Below, in pieces: positions 8,843-17,354 of a stretch of 64,000 bases of DNA. Source of the stretch: Streptomyces diacarni (GTDB lineage: Bacteria > Actinomycetota > Actinomycetes > Streptomycetales > Streptomycetaceae); contig NZ_QOIN01000070.1 of NCBI RefSeq assembly GCF_003323715.1, forward strand, positions 90,889-154,888, written 5' to 3'. The first letter of the stretch is position 1, and every line of letters begins with the position of its first letter. The notes under the pieces are model-generated. The model was given only the letters and a program-made list of their open reading frames with translations, made no database searches and was not told where the DNA came from. The translations under genes were made by a program, and so were the position numbers.

Positions 8843-8896
8843 GTGAACGCAGTATTGCCATGGGTGCTCCCCTCCGGGGTCACGGTCGGGCGATAG
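8843..8896 (+). CDS. Candidate 17-residue leader peptide
   Basis: A GTG-started ORF, V(M)NAVLPWVLPSGVTVGR, with a near-ideal ribosome site (AGGAGGTGG five bases upstream) and a TAG stop. It ends 49 bases before the hydrolase ATG. Downstream, CGGGAG (8907-8912) can pair with CTCCCG (8928-8933) immediately before the hydrolase Shine-Dalgarno AAAGG. That is compatible with translational or attenuation control. Evidence is only the ribosome site and position; it could be chance. Confidence 0.4.
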   Translation: MNAVLPWVLPSGVTVGR

Positions 8897-8945
8897 TCAG
8901 GTCGTCCGGGAGCGCCGTTTGAGTGCACTCCCGAAAGGCACGACC

Positions 8946-9722
8946 ATGCAGATCACTTCCGCGCAACGCCTCGACGACGGCGTCCTCGAACGCGCGTTCA
9001 CCCTCGGTGGGATCCCCGGGCTCCTGTGGACGCCCGAAGGCGCGTCCGCTTCCGCGCCAGTGCCACTGATCCTGCTCGGCCACCCCACGCTCGGACTGCG
9101 CCGGATGTACCCCCGGCTGGTGGCCCGCGCCCGGCACTCCGCGGCGGAAGGCTTCGCCACAGCCACCATCGAGCTCCCCGGAAGCGGCGACCGGCCCGGT
9201 TGGCCGGCTCTCGACCGGGCCCGCGCCGACCTGCGCCGGGCGATGCAGGCCGGCGAGCCGGTCAGCGACGAGAGCGTCGACGCCCTCATCCTCCCCCTGG
9301 TCGACAAGGCGGTGCCCGAGTGGCAGGCCGCGCTGGACGCCTTCCTGTCGCTGCCCGAGATCGGCGGTCCTGTCGGGTACTCGGGGGGAGTGATCTCCAT
9401 CGGGATCCGGCTGGCGGTGGTCGAGCCACGCATCGTGGCCGCCGGTCTGTTCGCGGGGAGTCTGGTGCCTCGCACCATGTTCGAGGAAGCCCGAAGGGTC
9501 ACTGTTCCCCTGCACGTCCTGCTGCAGTGGGACGACGAGGGCAACGACCGGCAGGCGGCCCTGGACCTGTTCGACGCCTTCGGTTCGAAGGAGAAGTGCC
9601 TGCACGCCAACATGGGCGGCCACACCGGCGTCCCGCAGTTCGCGGGGGAGGCCGCGGTCCGGTTCTTCACGCGGCATCTGAAGGGAGTCCGGGCCGTCAG
9701 GCCGGCGGCAGACGTCAGCTGA
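8946..9722 (+). CDS. Alpha/beta hydrolase, dienelactone-hydrolase-like
   Basis: 258 residues from ATG at 8946, with GAAAGG nine bases upstream. Serine hydrolase fold: nucleophile Ser in GYSGG (about residue 148), candidate acid in LLQWDDEGND, and catalytic His in NMGGHTGVPQF near the C-terminus. No signal peptide, so probably cytosolic. The substrate is likely an ester or lactone but cannot be deduced. The preceding small ORF and hairpin may control it. Confidence 0.85.
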   Translation: MQITSAQRLDDGVLERAFTLGGIPGLLWTPEGASASAPVPLILLGHPTLGLRRMYPRLVARARHSAAEGFATATIELPGSGDRPGWPALDRARADLRRAMQAGEPVSDESVDALILPLVDKAVPEWQAALDAFLSLPEIGGPVGYSGGVISIGIRLAVVEPRIVAAGLFAGSLVPRTMFEEARRVTVPLHVLLQWDDEGNDRQAALDLFDAFGSKEKCLHANMGGHTGVPQFAGEAAVRFFTRHLKGVRAVRPAADVS

Positions 9723-9839
9723 GGCCGGCGGCACACCGCTCGTCGAGGACAGGCTCCGGGCCTCTTTGCCACGCGTCACCGTGTGCAGTCGCTGTGGCTG
9801 CGCCGGCCGAGCCGCACCGCACCACCCGGCCGGCACAGC

Positions 9840-10541
9840 TCAGAAGTTGTACGGCTTCTCGGTGTTCCAGTTCAGCACGTCGGCTTCGTTCCAGCTGAAC
9901 TGCGGCTTCTCGCCCTTGGAGTCGACGGAGTAGAAGGGGCCGACGTCACCGTCCGCACCGCGCAGACCGATGGCGAACGAGTCCGCCGTGTGGTTCTTCG
10001 AGCCGTAGTCGAACAGGTTCACGGCGCTGTATGCCTTGCCTCCCGGACGGAGCGTGACGCGCTCGTCGCCGCTGGGGTCGTCCTTCTTCGCGTGCGGCAG
10101 TGCGGCGCTGTCGACGTCCCCGCCGAGCTTCACGGCCGGGTACGAGGTGACCCAGCACGGCTTGCCGCCCTCGTTCGACGCGGTGATCAGCAGGTGGTCG
10201 CCCTCCTGACCCGCGAACCGGTGCACCGCGGTGACCAGCATCTCGTCCCCGCGGCACTGCTGGGTGCCGGAGTCCGCGCCCCGGCCCGCGGCCTCGTCCG
10301 TTCCGCCCGAGGCGGCGGCTGAGCCCTCCCGCTCGTCGGTGTCACCACCGCTCTTGGGCTCCGCACCGTCCTTGCCGCTGGACGCGGGCCGGTTGTCCGC
10401 CGTGTCGGCGGCGCGGTCGGCGCTCGCCGTCTTCGCGTCGTCATCGGCACCGTTGCAGGCGGTCAGGCCCAACGCCAGCGCGGCGGTCACGGCTGCCAGG
10501 GTGGCGGAACGGGCGGTCCGGCGGGCACGGTGCGTGATCAC
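9840..10541 (-). CDS. Secreted lipoprotein, DUF4232-like
   Basis: 233 residues from GTG at 10541 with GGGGAG about eight bases upstream. The N-terminus is a twin-arginine-flavoured lipoprotein signal (several Arg, then AAVTAALALGLTAC). Lipidation is predicted at the Cys of the LTAC lipobox. A 70-residue Asp/Ser/Gly/Lys-rich linker follows, then a C-terminal domain of about 130 residues resembling DUF4232 (RFAGQEGDHLLITASNEGGK, PCWVTSYPAVKLGG). Extracellular, membrane-anchored; function unknown. Confidence 0.82.
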   Translation of the reverse strand: MITHRARRTARSATLAAVTAALALGLTACNGADDDAKTASADRAADTADNRPASSGKDGAEPKSGGDTDEREGSAAASGGTDEAAGRGADSGTQQCRGDEMLVTAVHRFAGQEGDHLLITASNEGGKPCWVTSYPAVKLGGDVDSAALPHAKKDDPSGDERVTLRPGGKAYSAVNLFDYGSKNHTADSFAIGLRGADGDVGPFYSVDSKGEKPQFSWNEADVLNWNTEKPYNF

Positions 10542-10828
10542 GATGAAGCTCCCCAAGGTCTGTCGGACGCGGCGCCTCCGCCTCGTCCCGCGGGGCGAGC
10601 GGCCACATCGGCTGTTTCGCTGTACCCGGTGAGATGGCGCCGTGGCGGACGTTGTTCTCCCGGGTCCGTCCGGATTCGGTAACAGGGAAACCGGGGCGCC
10701 CGCCTCGAGTGTGCACGCGCCGTGCAGGCCGGCGGCGCAGCACGCGGCCGCGGCACAGATGTGGAGCTCGACCACCGCAGAGTGACACCGCCCTGCGCAG
10801 AGCGGGGCGCCGCGCAGGGCGGCTGCGT

Positions 10829-11773
10829 TCAGGCGGTCTCCGCGCCGATCAGTTTCCGCGCCTCGGCGGCCGCGCCGACGAGCCCGGCGTCCGTGCCGGT
10901 GGTGGCCGGCGCGATCTCCAGGCCGCGTACGTAGGGCAGGGTCGCGTACCGCTTTAGTTCCTGGCGGAGCGGGGTGAACAGGACGTCGCCCGCGTGGGCG
11001 ACGCCTCCGCCGATGACCGCGATCTCGATTTCGACGAGGGTGGCGGTGGCGGCGATCGCCGCGGCGAGGGCACGTGCGGCGCGGTCGTAGGCGGCGCGGG
11101 CCGCCGCGTCGCCCGCACGGGCCGCCGCGGCGACTCCGGCCGCGGTGGCGTCCTGGTCGGGTCCCGGCTGCCAGCCCGAGGTCAGCGCGTGGCGTGCGAT
11201 GTTCGTGCCGCTCGCGATGGTCTCGACGCAGCCGTGCGAGCCGCAGGGGCACAGCTCGCCGTTCATGTCGACGCTGATGTGGCCGATGTGCCCGGCGTTG
11301 CCTGTGGGCCCGGGGTGGAGGGCGCCGTCGAGGATGAGGCCACCGCCGACGCCGGTGGAGACGACCATGCACAGGGCGTCGGCCCGCCCCCGCGCCGCGC
11401 CCTGCCAGTGCTCGGCCGCCGCGATGGCCGGGCCGTCCCCGATCAGGGAGAGCGGGAGCCCGCCGGTGCGTTCGCGGACGTCGGCGGCCAGGGGGTGCTC
11501 GCGCCAGACGGGGATGTTGACCGGGCTGACGGTGCCCGCCTTCGCGTCCACGGGTCCGGCGCTGCCGATGCCGACGGCACCGACGCGGGCCCACGCGTCG
11601 GTGGCGGTCAGCTCGCGCAGGACGTCGTCCACGGCCGCGCTCATCGCTTCGGCGCTCTCCTTGGCGGGGGTGGGCCGCCGCGTGCGCGCCAGCAGTCTGC
11701 CGCCGCTGTCCACCAGGGCACCGGCGATCTTGGTACCGCCGATGTCGAGCGCGGCGACGAGGTCGTTGAGCAT
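10829..11773 (-). CDS. ROK family sugar kinase
   Basis: 314 residues from ATG at 11773. Phosphate-binding DIGGTKIAG lies at the N-terminus, with a second ATP-binding motif STGVGGGLILDG. The ROK zinc signature GELCPCGSHGCVE supplies three Cys and the preceding HIGH a His. No DNA-binding domain, so this is a kinase (glucose, ManNAc or related sugar), not a ROK repressor. It is divergent from the LacI gene at 11971 and shares a palindromic operator with it, so induction by its sugar substrate is likely. Confidence 0.92.
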   Translation of the reverse strand: MLNDLVAALDIGGTKIAGALVDSGGRLLARTRRPTPAKESAEAMSAAVDDVLRELTATDAWARVGAVGIGSAGPVDAKAGTVSPVNIPVWREHPLAADVRERTGGLPLSLIGDGPAIAAAEHWQGAARGRADALCMVVSTGVGGGLILDGALHPGPTGNAGHIGHISVDMNGELCPCGSHGCVETIASGTNIARHALTSGWQPGPDQDATAAGVAAAARAGDAAARAAYDRAARALAAAIAATATLVEIEIAVIGGGVAHAGDVLFTPLRQELKRYATLPYVRGLEIAPATTGTDAGLVGAAAEARKLIGAETA

Positions 11774-11850
11774 GAGCAGCTGACTCCTGCGCGTGCGGGG
11801 GACGAGCCCACGGCGAAGCGCGGGCGGACCGCACAAGTCTTGCCACTTCT

Positions 11851-11862
11851 GACAACGTTGTC
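11851..11862. promoter_or_regulatory. Perfect palindrome, probable LacI operator
   Basis: GACAACGTTGTC is a perfect 12-bp palindrome with the central CG typical of LacI-family operators. It lies 78 bases upstream of the ROK kinase start and 109 bases upstream of the LacI start, so one site could control both divergent genes. Confidence 0.7.
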
Positions 11863-11970
11863 CAGTCCCGACCCTCCTCGGGGCTATGCTGCTCGGTACG
11901 CGATCACCGCCCCACCCCGCAGGGCGGCACCCCCGACAGGCGACACCCACCCCGACAAGGACAGTCCCTC

Positions 11971-13161
11971 GTGGCCGACGCCCCCAACGCCTCCGGCACC
12001 GCCGACCCCGCGCACCCCGCCTGGCCCCCCACCGACGAGAGCGGACCGGCCGCCTCCCCCACCGCGTCGCCGGCCCCCGGCACACGGACCGGCGCCCGTG
12101 CCGCCGTCCCGCACGCGGCGCGGCACGGCGGACGCCCGCACGCGGGCCGGCCCACCATGAAGGATGTGGCGGCACGCGCCGGAGTCGGCCTCAAGACCGT
12201 CTCGCGGGTCGTCAACGGCGAGGCCGGGGTCTCCAGCGACACCGAGCGCCGGGTGCGGGAGGCCATCACCGCGCTCGGGTTCCGGCGCAACGACAGCGCC
12301 CGCGTGCTGCGCAAGGGCACGACGGCCAGCATCGGCCTCGTCGTCGAGGACCTGGCCGACCCGTTCTACTCACCGCTCAGCCGGGCGGTCGAGGAAGTGG
12401 CCCGGGCGCACGGAGCGCTGCTGATCAACGGGTCGAGCGCCGAGGACCCGGAGCGGGAGCGCGAGCTGGCACTGGCCCTGTGCGCCCGCCGCGTCGACGG
12501 ACTGGTGATCGTCCCCGCCAGCGACGACCACCGGTATCTCGCCCCGGAGATCGCCGCCGGCGTCGCCACCGTCTTCCTCGACCGGCCGCCGGGCCGGATC
12601 GAGGCCGACATGGTGCTTTCCGACAGCTTCGAGGGCGCCCGCTCCGGGGTGGCCCACCTGATCGCGCACGGACACCGCCGGATCGGCTTCATCGGCGACA
12701 GGCCGGGCATCCACACCGCCAAGGAGCGCCTTCGCGGCTACCGTGCGGCGATGGCCGAGGCCGGGCTGCCGGTGAGCGAGTCGTGGGTCGCGCTCGGCCC
12801 GACCGGCTCGGACCGGGTGCGCACCGACGCGGCCCGGATGCTCGACGGCAGCGGGGGCGCAGCGCCGGTCACGGCCGTCTTCTCGGGGAACAACCGGGTG
12901 ACGGTCACCCTGGTGCGGGTGCTGGCCGAGCCCGAGTGGCGGGGCCGGCCCGTGGCGCTGGTCGGCTTCGACGACTTCGAGCTGGCCGATCTGCTCTCCC
13001 CGCCGGTCACGGTCATCGCGCAGGACCCGGCCGACCTGGGCCGCAGCGCCGCGGAGCTGCTGTTCAGGCGGCTGGACGGCGCCGAAGAACCGCCGCGCAC
13101 GCTCTCCCGCCCGACGAAGCTGGTCGCCCGCGGTTCGGGCGAGATACCGCCCCCGGACTGA
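11971..13161 (+). CDS. LacI family transcriptional regulator
   Basis: 396 residues from GTG at 11971, with AAGGA nine bases upstream. An unusual N-terminal extension of about 60 Pro/Ala-rich residues precedes the LacI helix-turn-helix and hinge (TMKDVAARAGVGLKTVSRVV, then residues to about 120). The periplasmic-binding-protein-like effector domain follows, with GLVVEDLADPFYSPL, HLIAHGHRRIGFIGD and VALVGFDDFELADLL. It probably represses the divergent ROK kinase and itself through GACAACGTTGTC. The first 50 residues may not be translated if an internal start is used. Confidence 0.93.
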   Translation: MADAPNASGTADPAHPAWPPTDESGPAASPTASPAPGTRTGARAAVPHAARHGGRPHAGRPTMKDVAARAGVGLKTVSRVVNGEAGVSSDTERRVREAITALGFRRNDSARVLRKGTTASIGLVVEDLADPFYSPLSRAVEEVARAHGALLINGSSAEDPERERELALALCARRVDGLVIVPASDDHRYLAPEIAAGVATVFLDRPPGRIEADMVLSDSFEGARSGVAHLIAHGHRRIGFIGDRPGIHTAKERLRGYRAAMAEAGLPVSESWVALGPTGSDRVRTDAARMLDGSGGAAPVTAVFSGNNRVTVTLVRVLAEPEWRGRPVALVGFDDFELADLLSPPVTVIAQDPADLGRSAAELLFRRLDGAEEPPRTLSRPTKLVARGSGEIPPPD

Positions 13162-13198
13162 CGCGGACGGCAGCGGGGGCGGCGGTGACACGCGCCAC

Positions 13199-13243
13199 CC
13201 CGAGCCACCGCGGGCGCGCCTACCCGACGGCAGGTGGCTCGGG
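13199..13243. terminator. Stem-loop between lacI-type gene and MBL gene
   Basis: CCCGAGCCACC (13199-13209) pairs with GGTGGCTCGGG (13233-13243) across 23 bases, between two convergent genes. It probably serves both directions. Confidence 0.5.
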
Positions 13244-13291
13244 CGGGCCCGGCAGGAGGAGCAGGCGTCCCCGGGCCGACCGGGTCGGGAC

Positions 13292-13316
13292 GGGTCGGGT
13301 CGGGTCGGGTCGGGTC
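13292..13316. repeat. GGGTC pentamer tandem repeat
   Basis: Five exact GGGTC units at 13292, 13297, 13302, 13307 and 13312. The last runs into the stop codon (13315-13317 on the minus strand) of the MBL gene. A further imperfect GGGTCGGGAC precedes the array. Confidence 0.8.
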
Positions 13317-14169
13317 ACAGCGCCGGTGCCCGCACCGGGCCGACCTTGCTGACCTCGGCCGCAGCGCCGACCGTGACGCGGGCGCCGCGGGGGCAGTCCA
13401 CGAGCCTGTCCTCCAGGCCTCGGGCCTCCAGCGCGGAGACGAAGTCGTCGAGCGGCGACTTGAACACCGTGTAGTCGTCGTAGTGCACCGGAAGCGTCAG
13501 GCGCGGCCGCAACAGCCGAACCAGCTCGGCTCCCTGACCGCCGTCCATCGTGACGACCTTCCCGCCCGGCAGCGTCGTCCCGCCCAGGTGGAGGACCGCC
13601 AGGTTGAGGTCGGGGCAGCGGGCTTTGATCTCGCGCAGCCCCTCGAAGAGGAGGGTGTCGCCGCTGAGGTAGATCCGCAGCCGCGCGGGCCCGGTGGCGG
13701 GCCCGCACTCCAGGACGCTGCCCATCACCGGCGGGAGCAGCTTCTCCAGCGGGCCGAAGGCGTGGCGCCCCGGCACCGCGGTGACCCGCACCCGGCTCTG
13801 GCCCCGCACCAGCGTGTGGCTCTCCCAGGTGCGCAGTCCCATGGCGCGGCGGAAGCCCTGGGCGCCCTGGAGGACGCGGGAGGCGTGCGGCGTCGTCAGG
13901 ATGGGCAGCCCCCGGTCCAGGCCGCGGCGTGCGGTCCGGTCCCAGTGGTCGCCGTGCAGGTGCGAGAGCACGACGGCGTCCAGGTCGGGCGGCAGGTCCT
14001 CCAGGTCCACGGCGGGCTCGGTCAGCCGCCGGGAGAGCAGCCCGTAGCCGAGGTGCGCGTGTTGCCCCTGATGCAGGAAGTTGGGGTCGGTGAGCAGGGT
14101 GAGCTCGCCGTAGCGGATGAGCAGCGTGGCGTTGCCGATGAACAGGATCTCGGCGCTGTCGTCGTCCAT
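13315..14169 (-). CDS. MBL-fold metallo-hydrolase, UlaG-like
   Basis: 284 residues from ATG at 14169 with GGAGG seven bases upstream. Metallo-beta-lactamase fold: LLTDPNFLHQG, then the metal motif SHLHGDHWD, a further His in VPGRHAFGP, and Asp in YLSGDTLLF. The class resembles UlaG and NAPE-PLD-like hydrolases acting on phosphodiesters or lactones. The true substrate is unknown. It is divergent from the MarR gene at 14425, with a 255-bp shared intergenic region in which I see no clear palindrome. Confidence 0.88.
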   Translation of the reverse strand: MDDDSAEILFIGNATLLIRYGELTLLTDPNFLHQGQHAHLGYGLLSRRLTEPAVDLEDLPPDLDAVVLSHLHGDHWDRTARRGLDRGLPILTTPHASRVLQGAQGFRRAMGLRTWESHTLVRGQSRVRVTAVPGRHAFGPLEKLLPPVMGSVLECGPATGPARLRIYLSGDTLLFEGLREIKARCPDLNLAVLHLGGTTLPGGKVVTMDGGQGAELVRLLRPRLTLPVHYDDYTVFKSPLDDFVSALEARGLEDRLVDCPRGARVTVGAAAEVSKVGPVRAPAL

Positions 14170-14424
14170 GGTCCACCTCCGCCCCGCGAGGTACCCACGG
14201 TGCGGCCGTGATGCGCACGAGGGGGAAGATTCGTCTCCGGGCCCGCCCGTGCGCGGTGACCCGCGGTGAGCGTCGGGCACCGAACCGTACACGGACGGGG
14301 TTCTCCGGTGTCCGGCCGGGACTCGGCTGGGACTCGGCCGGGTCTCCCGACGCGGCGCCCGCCGGAATGCGGCGGTCCGCCCCGCGCTTCCTGACCTGTC
14401 CAACTGCCGTGCTTAAGTGGCTCT

Positions 14425-14931
14425 ATGGCTGACAAGACCCCGACTCCTGCGGATTCCGCGGCGGTGGCCGCGCCCGCGTCCCCGCCTGCCGCTCCCGCGC
14501 GGCTCACGAGCGCGCCCGGCTATCAGGTCAGGCGCCTGCACCAGGCGTATCTGGCGGCGTGGGTGCGTGCCGTGGACCGGACACTGACCGGACCGCAGTT
14601 CGCCGTGCTGACCACGGTGCACGTCTACCCCGGCAGCGACCAGAGCTCCCTGGCCTCGGCCGTCGCGCTGGACACCTCGACCATGGCGGACCTGGCCCTA
14701 CGCCTGGAGAAGCGCGGCCTGTTGGAGCGCAGGACGACCGCGGCCGACGGCCGCCGCAAGCTGCTGTATCTCACGCCGGAGGGCGAGCGTACCCTCGCGG
14801 CGGCCGAGGCACGGGTGCGGGAGCTGGACGAGCGCCTGCTCGACACGTACGGCCCGGCCGACCGCGAACGGCTCCTGCGGGAGCTGACGTCGCTCGCCGA
14901 CCGGTGGGAGCGGCTGGGGGCCGAAGGCTAG
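14425..14931 (+). CDS. MarR family transcriptional regulator
   Basis: 168 residues from ATG at 14425. No ribosome site is visible and a TTAAGT hexamer lies a few bases upstream, so possibly leaderless. A 30-residue Pro/Ala N-terminal extension precedes the winged helix: GPQFAVLTTVHV, SSLASAVALDTSTMADLALR, LEKRGLLERRTTAADGRR. MarR proteins usually bind phenolic or drug-like ligands and repress neighbours. The divergent MBL hydrolase is the natural candidate target. Confidence 0.92.
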   Translation: MADKTPTPADSAAVAAPASPPAAPARLTSAPGYQVRRLHQAYLAAWVRAVDRTLTGPQFAVLTTVHVYPGSDQSSLASAVALDTSTMADLALRLEKRGLLERRTTAADGRRKLLYLTPEGERTLAAAEARVRELDERLLDTYGPADRERLLRELTSLADRWERLGAEG

Positions 14932-15025
14932 CCTCGCCGGCGCTCTCGCCGTTCTCCCGGTGCGCCCGGGCGGCGGCGCGGAAAACCGCTGTGCCGTGCC
15001 GCGCTCCGCCTGGCAGGGTCGGCCG

Positions 15026-15589
15026 ATGGACGATACGCGACGTGCCGTGCTGTGCCGGCAGTTCGACCTGGTCTGGTCCCTGTTCGCCTACCACCTGGAG
15101 CGGCTGACGCCCGGCGACCTGCTGTGGGAGCCGACCCGCCACTGCTGGACGGTGCGCCCAGGCGCTGACGGCGCCTGGGTGCCGGACTTCGCCGAGACGG
15201 AGCCGGAACCGGTGCCCGTGCCCACCATGGCGTGGCTGAGTTGGCATGTGGCCTGGTGGTCGGGCGTGGCGCTCGACCACGCGCGAGGCCGCCCGGCGCG
15301 GGACCGCACCGACATCGCCTTCCCCGGCGGGCAGCCCGGCGCGGCGAGCGGGTCGGAGGGGGCGGTCGAGGCGGCCACCGTCGCACGACTGCGCGGGCTG
15401 CGCGAGGAGTGGCTGGCGGCGCTGGAGGGGCTGACCGACGCCGAGTGGGAGGCGGTCGCGCCGTTCCCCTGGGACAACGACCCCGCGCACACCGTCACGG
15501 ACATGGTGGCCTGGGTCAACGCCGAGCTGATGAAGAACGCCGCCGAGTTCGGCCAGTTGCGTCTGTTGCGGGCGGCCGCGTCGGCATGA
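15026..15589 (+). CDS. DinB family protein
   Basis: 187 residues from ATG at 15026. Opens CRQFDLVWSLFAYHLERLTP, with SWHVAWWSGVALDHA in the middle and DMVAWVNAELMKNAAEFG at the end. This is the arrangement of DinB/YfiT four-helix metal-binding proteins. Function unknown; a thiol-dependent transferase role is typical of the superfamily. It follows the MarR gene by 94 bp in the same direction. Confidence 0.82.
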   Translation: MDDTRRAVLCRQFDLVWSLFAYHLERLTPGDLLWEPTRHCWTVRPGADGAWVPDFAETEPEPVPVPTMAWLSWHVAWWSGVALDHARGRPARDRTDIAFPGGQPGAASGSEGAVEAATVARLRGLREEWLAALEGLTDAEWEAVAPFPWDNDPAHTVTDMVAWVNAELMKNAAEFGQLRLLRAAASA

Positions 15590-15601
15590 GGGGCGGCCAA
15601 G

Positions 15602-15636
15602 CCGGGCGGCCGCGCGAGACCAGGGCGGCCGCCCGG
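15602..15636. terminator. Stem-loop between convergent dinB-like and DUF6986 genes
   Basis: CCGGGCGGCCGC (15602-15613) pairs perfectly with GCGGCCGCCCGG (15625-15636) across an 11-base loop. It sits between stop codons of convergent genes, so is probably bidirectional. Confidence 0.7.
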
Positions 15637-15650
15637 GGACTGGGCGGGGC

Positions 15651-16928
15651 TCAGCGCCCCGCGAGGCGGTCGAGCTCGGCCCGGTCGAGACCGGAGACCT
15701 CCTTGACCTCCGCGGTGTCGAGCGCGCCGCAGTCCAGGCCGCGGAGCAGGTACCCGCTCAGCGCGCGGGCACTCGCGGGCTCGTCGGCGACCTCGCCGGC
15801 CGTCTGCGCCACGTAGGCCGCCAGGCGTTCACCCGCGCGCCGCATGCCCTCGCGGTAGAAGGCGTAGACGGCGGCGTAGCGGGTGGGCAGGTGGCCCGGG
15901 TGCATGTCCCAGCCCTGGTAGTAGGCGCGGGCCAGCGAGCGGCGCACCAGCTGGTGGTGGAGGCGCCAGGCGTCGTGGACCTGGGCACGGTCGCCCACCG
16001 GGAGGACGTTGGTGGAGCCGTCGGAGAGGCGGACACCGGTACCGGCGGCGGCGACCTGCATGACGGCCTTGGCGTGGTCGGCGGCAGGGTGGTCCATCGC
16101 CTGGTAGGCGGCGGAGACGCCGCACGAGGCGCTGTAGTCGAACGTGCCGTAGTGCAGCGAGGTCGCCCTGCCCTGGGCCGCGTCGATCATCCGGGCCACC
16201 GTCGCCCGGCCGTCGGCGCCCAGGATCGACTGGGTCGTCTCGATCTGGATCTCGAACCCGATGCGGCCGTGTGCGAGGCCGCGGGCCTTCTCGAACTCGT
16301 CGCACAGCCGGACCATCGCGGTGACCTGCTCGGCGTAGGTCACCTTGGGCAGCGTCAGCACCAGCCCGTCCGGCAGGCCACCGGCCTCCATCAGTCCGGT
16401 CAGGAAGAGGTCGAGGGTGCGGATGCCGCGGTCGCGGACGGCGGCCTCCATGCACTTCATGCGGATGCCGGCGTAGGACGGTGCGGGGCTCCCGGCTCCA
16501 CCGGCGAAGGCGTCGGCGACCAACTGGGCGGCCCGGACCGCCGCGGCGTCCTCCTCCTCGTCGGACCTGGCCCCGTAGCCGTCCTCGAAGTCGATGCGCA
16601 GGTCCTCGACGGGCTCGCGGCGCAGCTTGTCGCGTATGCGGTCGTAGACGGGGCCGGCCAGCGACTCGTCCATGTCCAGGACGCGGGCGAGGGCACCCGC
16701 GTCCGGAGCGTGCGCGTCGAGCAGTGCGAGGGCCGCCTCGCCCCACTCGCCGACCGTGCCGGGCGAGACGGCGTCGGCGGGCACGTACACGGTGTGCACC
16801 GGTTGCCGCGTGCCCGGGTCTCCCGGGTACCGCCGTGCGAGCTCGGCGTCCACCGGCGCAAGCGCCTCGGCCACCTCCGCCACGACGCCGGCGCCCAAGC
16901 TGGTCCCGGCCGTCCCACCCTGCGACAT
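15651..16928 (-). CDS. DUF6986 protein, HpcH/HpaI aldolase or citrate-lyase-like
   Basis: 425 residues from ATG at 16928 with GAAGGAG upstream. The sequence shows the (beta/alpha)8 lyase signature of the HpcH/CitE superfamily: RIDFEDGYG with acidic metal ligands, GIRMKCMEA, LPKVTYAEQV, GFEIQIETTQSILGA, and LHYGTFDYSASCGVSAAYQA. It matches the actinobacterial DUF6986 family, which in other streptomycetes is often found near purine (ureide) or glyoxylate genes. The reaction is unproven, probably C-C cleavage of a 3-hydroxy acid or its CoA ester. Two 10-bp direct repeats lie just upstream. Confidence 0.85.
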   Translation of the reverse strand: MSQGGTAGTSLGAGVVAEVAEALAPVDAELARRYPGDPGTRQPVHTVYVPADAVSPGTVGEWGEAALALLDAHAPDAGALARVLDMDESLAGPVYDRIRDKLRREPVEDLRIDFEDGYGARSDEEEDAAAVRAAQLVADAFAGGAGSPAPSYAGIRMKCMEAAVRDRGIRTLDLFLTGLMEAGGLPDGLVLTLPKVTYAEQVTAMVRLCDEFEKARGLAHGRIGFEIQIETTQSILGADGRATVARMIDAAQGRATSLHYGTFDYSASCGVSAAYQAMDHPAADHAKAVMQVAAAGTGVRLSDGSTNVLPVGDRAQVHDAWRLHHQLVRRSLARAYYQGWDMHPGHLPTRYAAVYAFYREGMRRAGERLAAYVAQTAGEVADEPASARALSGYLLRGLDCGALDTAEVKEVSGLDRAELDRLAGR

Positions 16929-17354
16929 CTACGCTCCTTCTCAGTGACGACAACGTGCTGACGACAACCCGGCCTCAACAAAACGTTGAAGTCGGTTGCC
17001 GCGACGTTATGGCCCGCTGACCAGCCAGTCAAGGGTCCTCTGAGGCCCGCAGGAGCCCCGGTTCAACTCCGCGCACGGCAGGGGCCCTCGCACACGGAAC
17101 CGGCCCATGGCCCGCAATCCGGCCGATGTGGAGGGGCGGGTTTCAGCCGGCGAGGCTGAACGGGGGGCGAACGACAGGGTGTTGCCGCAGGCGGGCACGG
17201 AGGTCACGCATCACTTTGCGCCACCGATTCAATGCACAATGTTACCGAAACGCGGGGTGCCGATGTGCTTTCCGCATCCGGACTCGGCAGACTCAAGCCC
17301 GCCGATCCGGCACAACCCTCAACAGACCCCTCAAAGCGGAAGGCAGCACACACA
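16929..17354. other. Non-coding region between divergent DUF6986 and subtilisin inhibitor genes
   Basis: Holds the control regions of both genes. Near the DUF6986 start: direct repeats (16945-16968) and inverted repeat TCAAC-N5-GTTGA (16975-16989). In the middle: inverted repeat TTCAGCC-N5-GGCTGAA (17142-17160). Near 17225-17250 the sequence is locally AT-richer (TTCAATGCACAATGTTACCG), consistent with the inhibitor promoter. Confidence 0.45.
16945..16968. promoter_or_regulatory. Two direct TGACGACAAC repeats upstream of DUF6986 gene
   Basis: TGACGACAAC occurs exactly at 16945-16954 and 16959-16968 (14-bp period), 17-40 bases upstream of the start codon. It would suit a tandem-binding regulator acting as a repressor. 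No regulator gene is adjacent. Confidence 0.45.

Noticed and set aside
9840..11855. 671-codon minus-strand frame spanning the lipoprotein and the kinase region
   Set aside because: Its C-terminal part is the lipoprotein (start at 10541); the upstream part is Arg-rich antisense or alternative-frame sequence of the ROK kinase.
13281..13318. GGGTC repeats as telomere- or origin-like sequence
   Set aside because: Only a short pentamer array at a gene end; streptomycete telomeres are complex palindromes and no DnaA boxes are present.
17038..17095. GGTTCAACTCC-like sequence resembling a tRNA T-arm
   Set aside because: Flanking bases cannot form the T-stem and no acceptor, D-arm or anticodon arm can be assembled around it.
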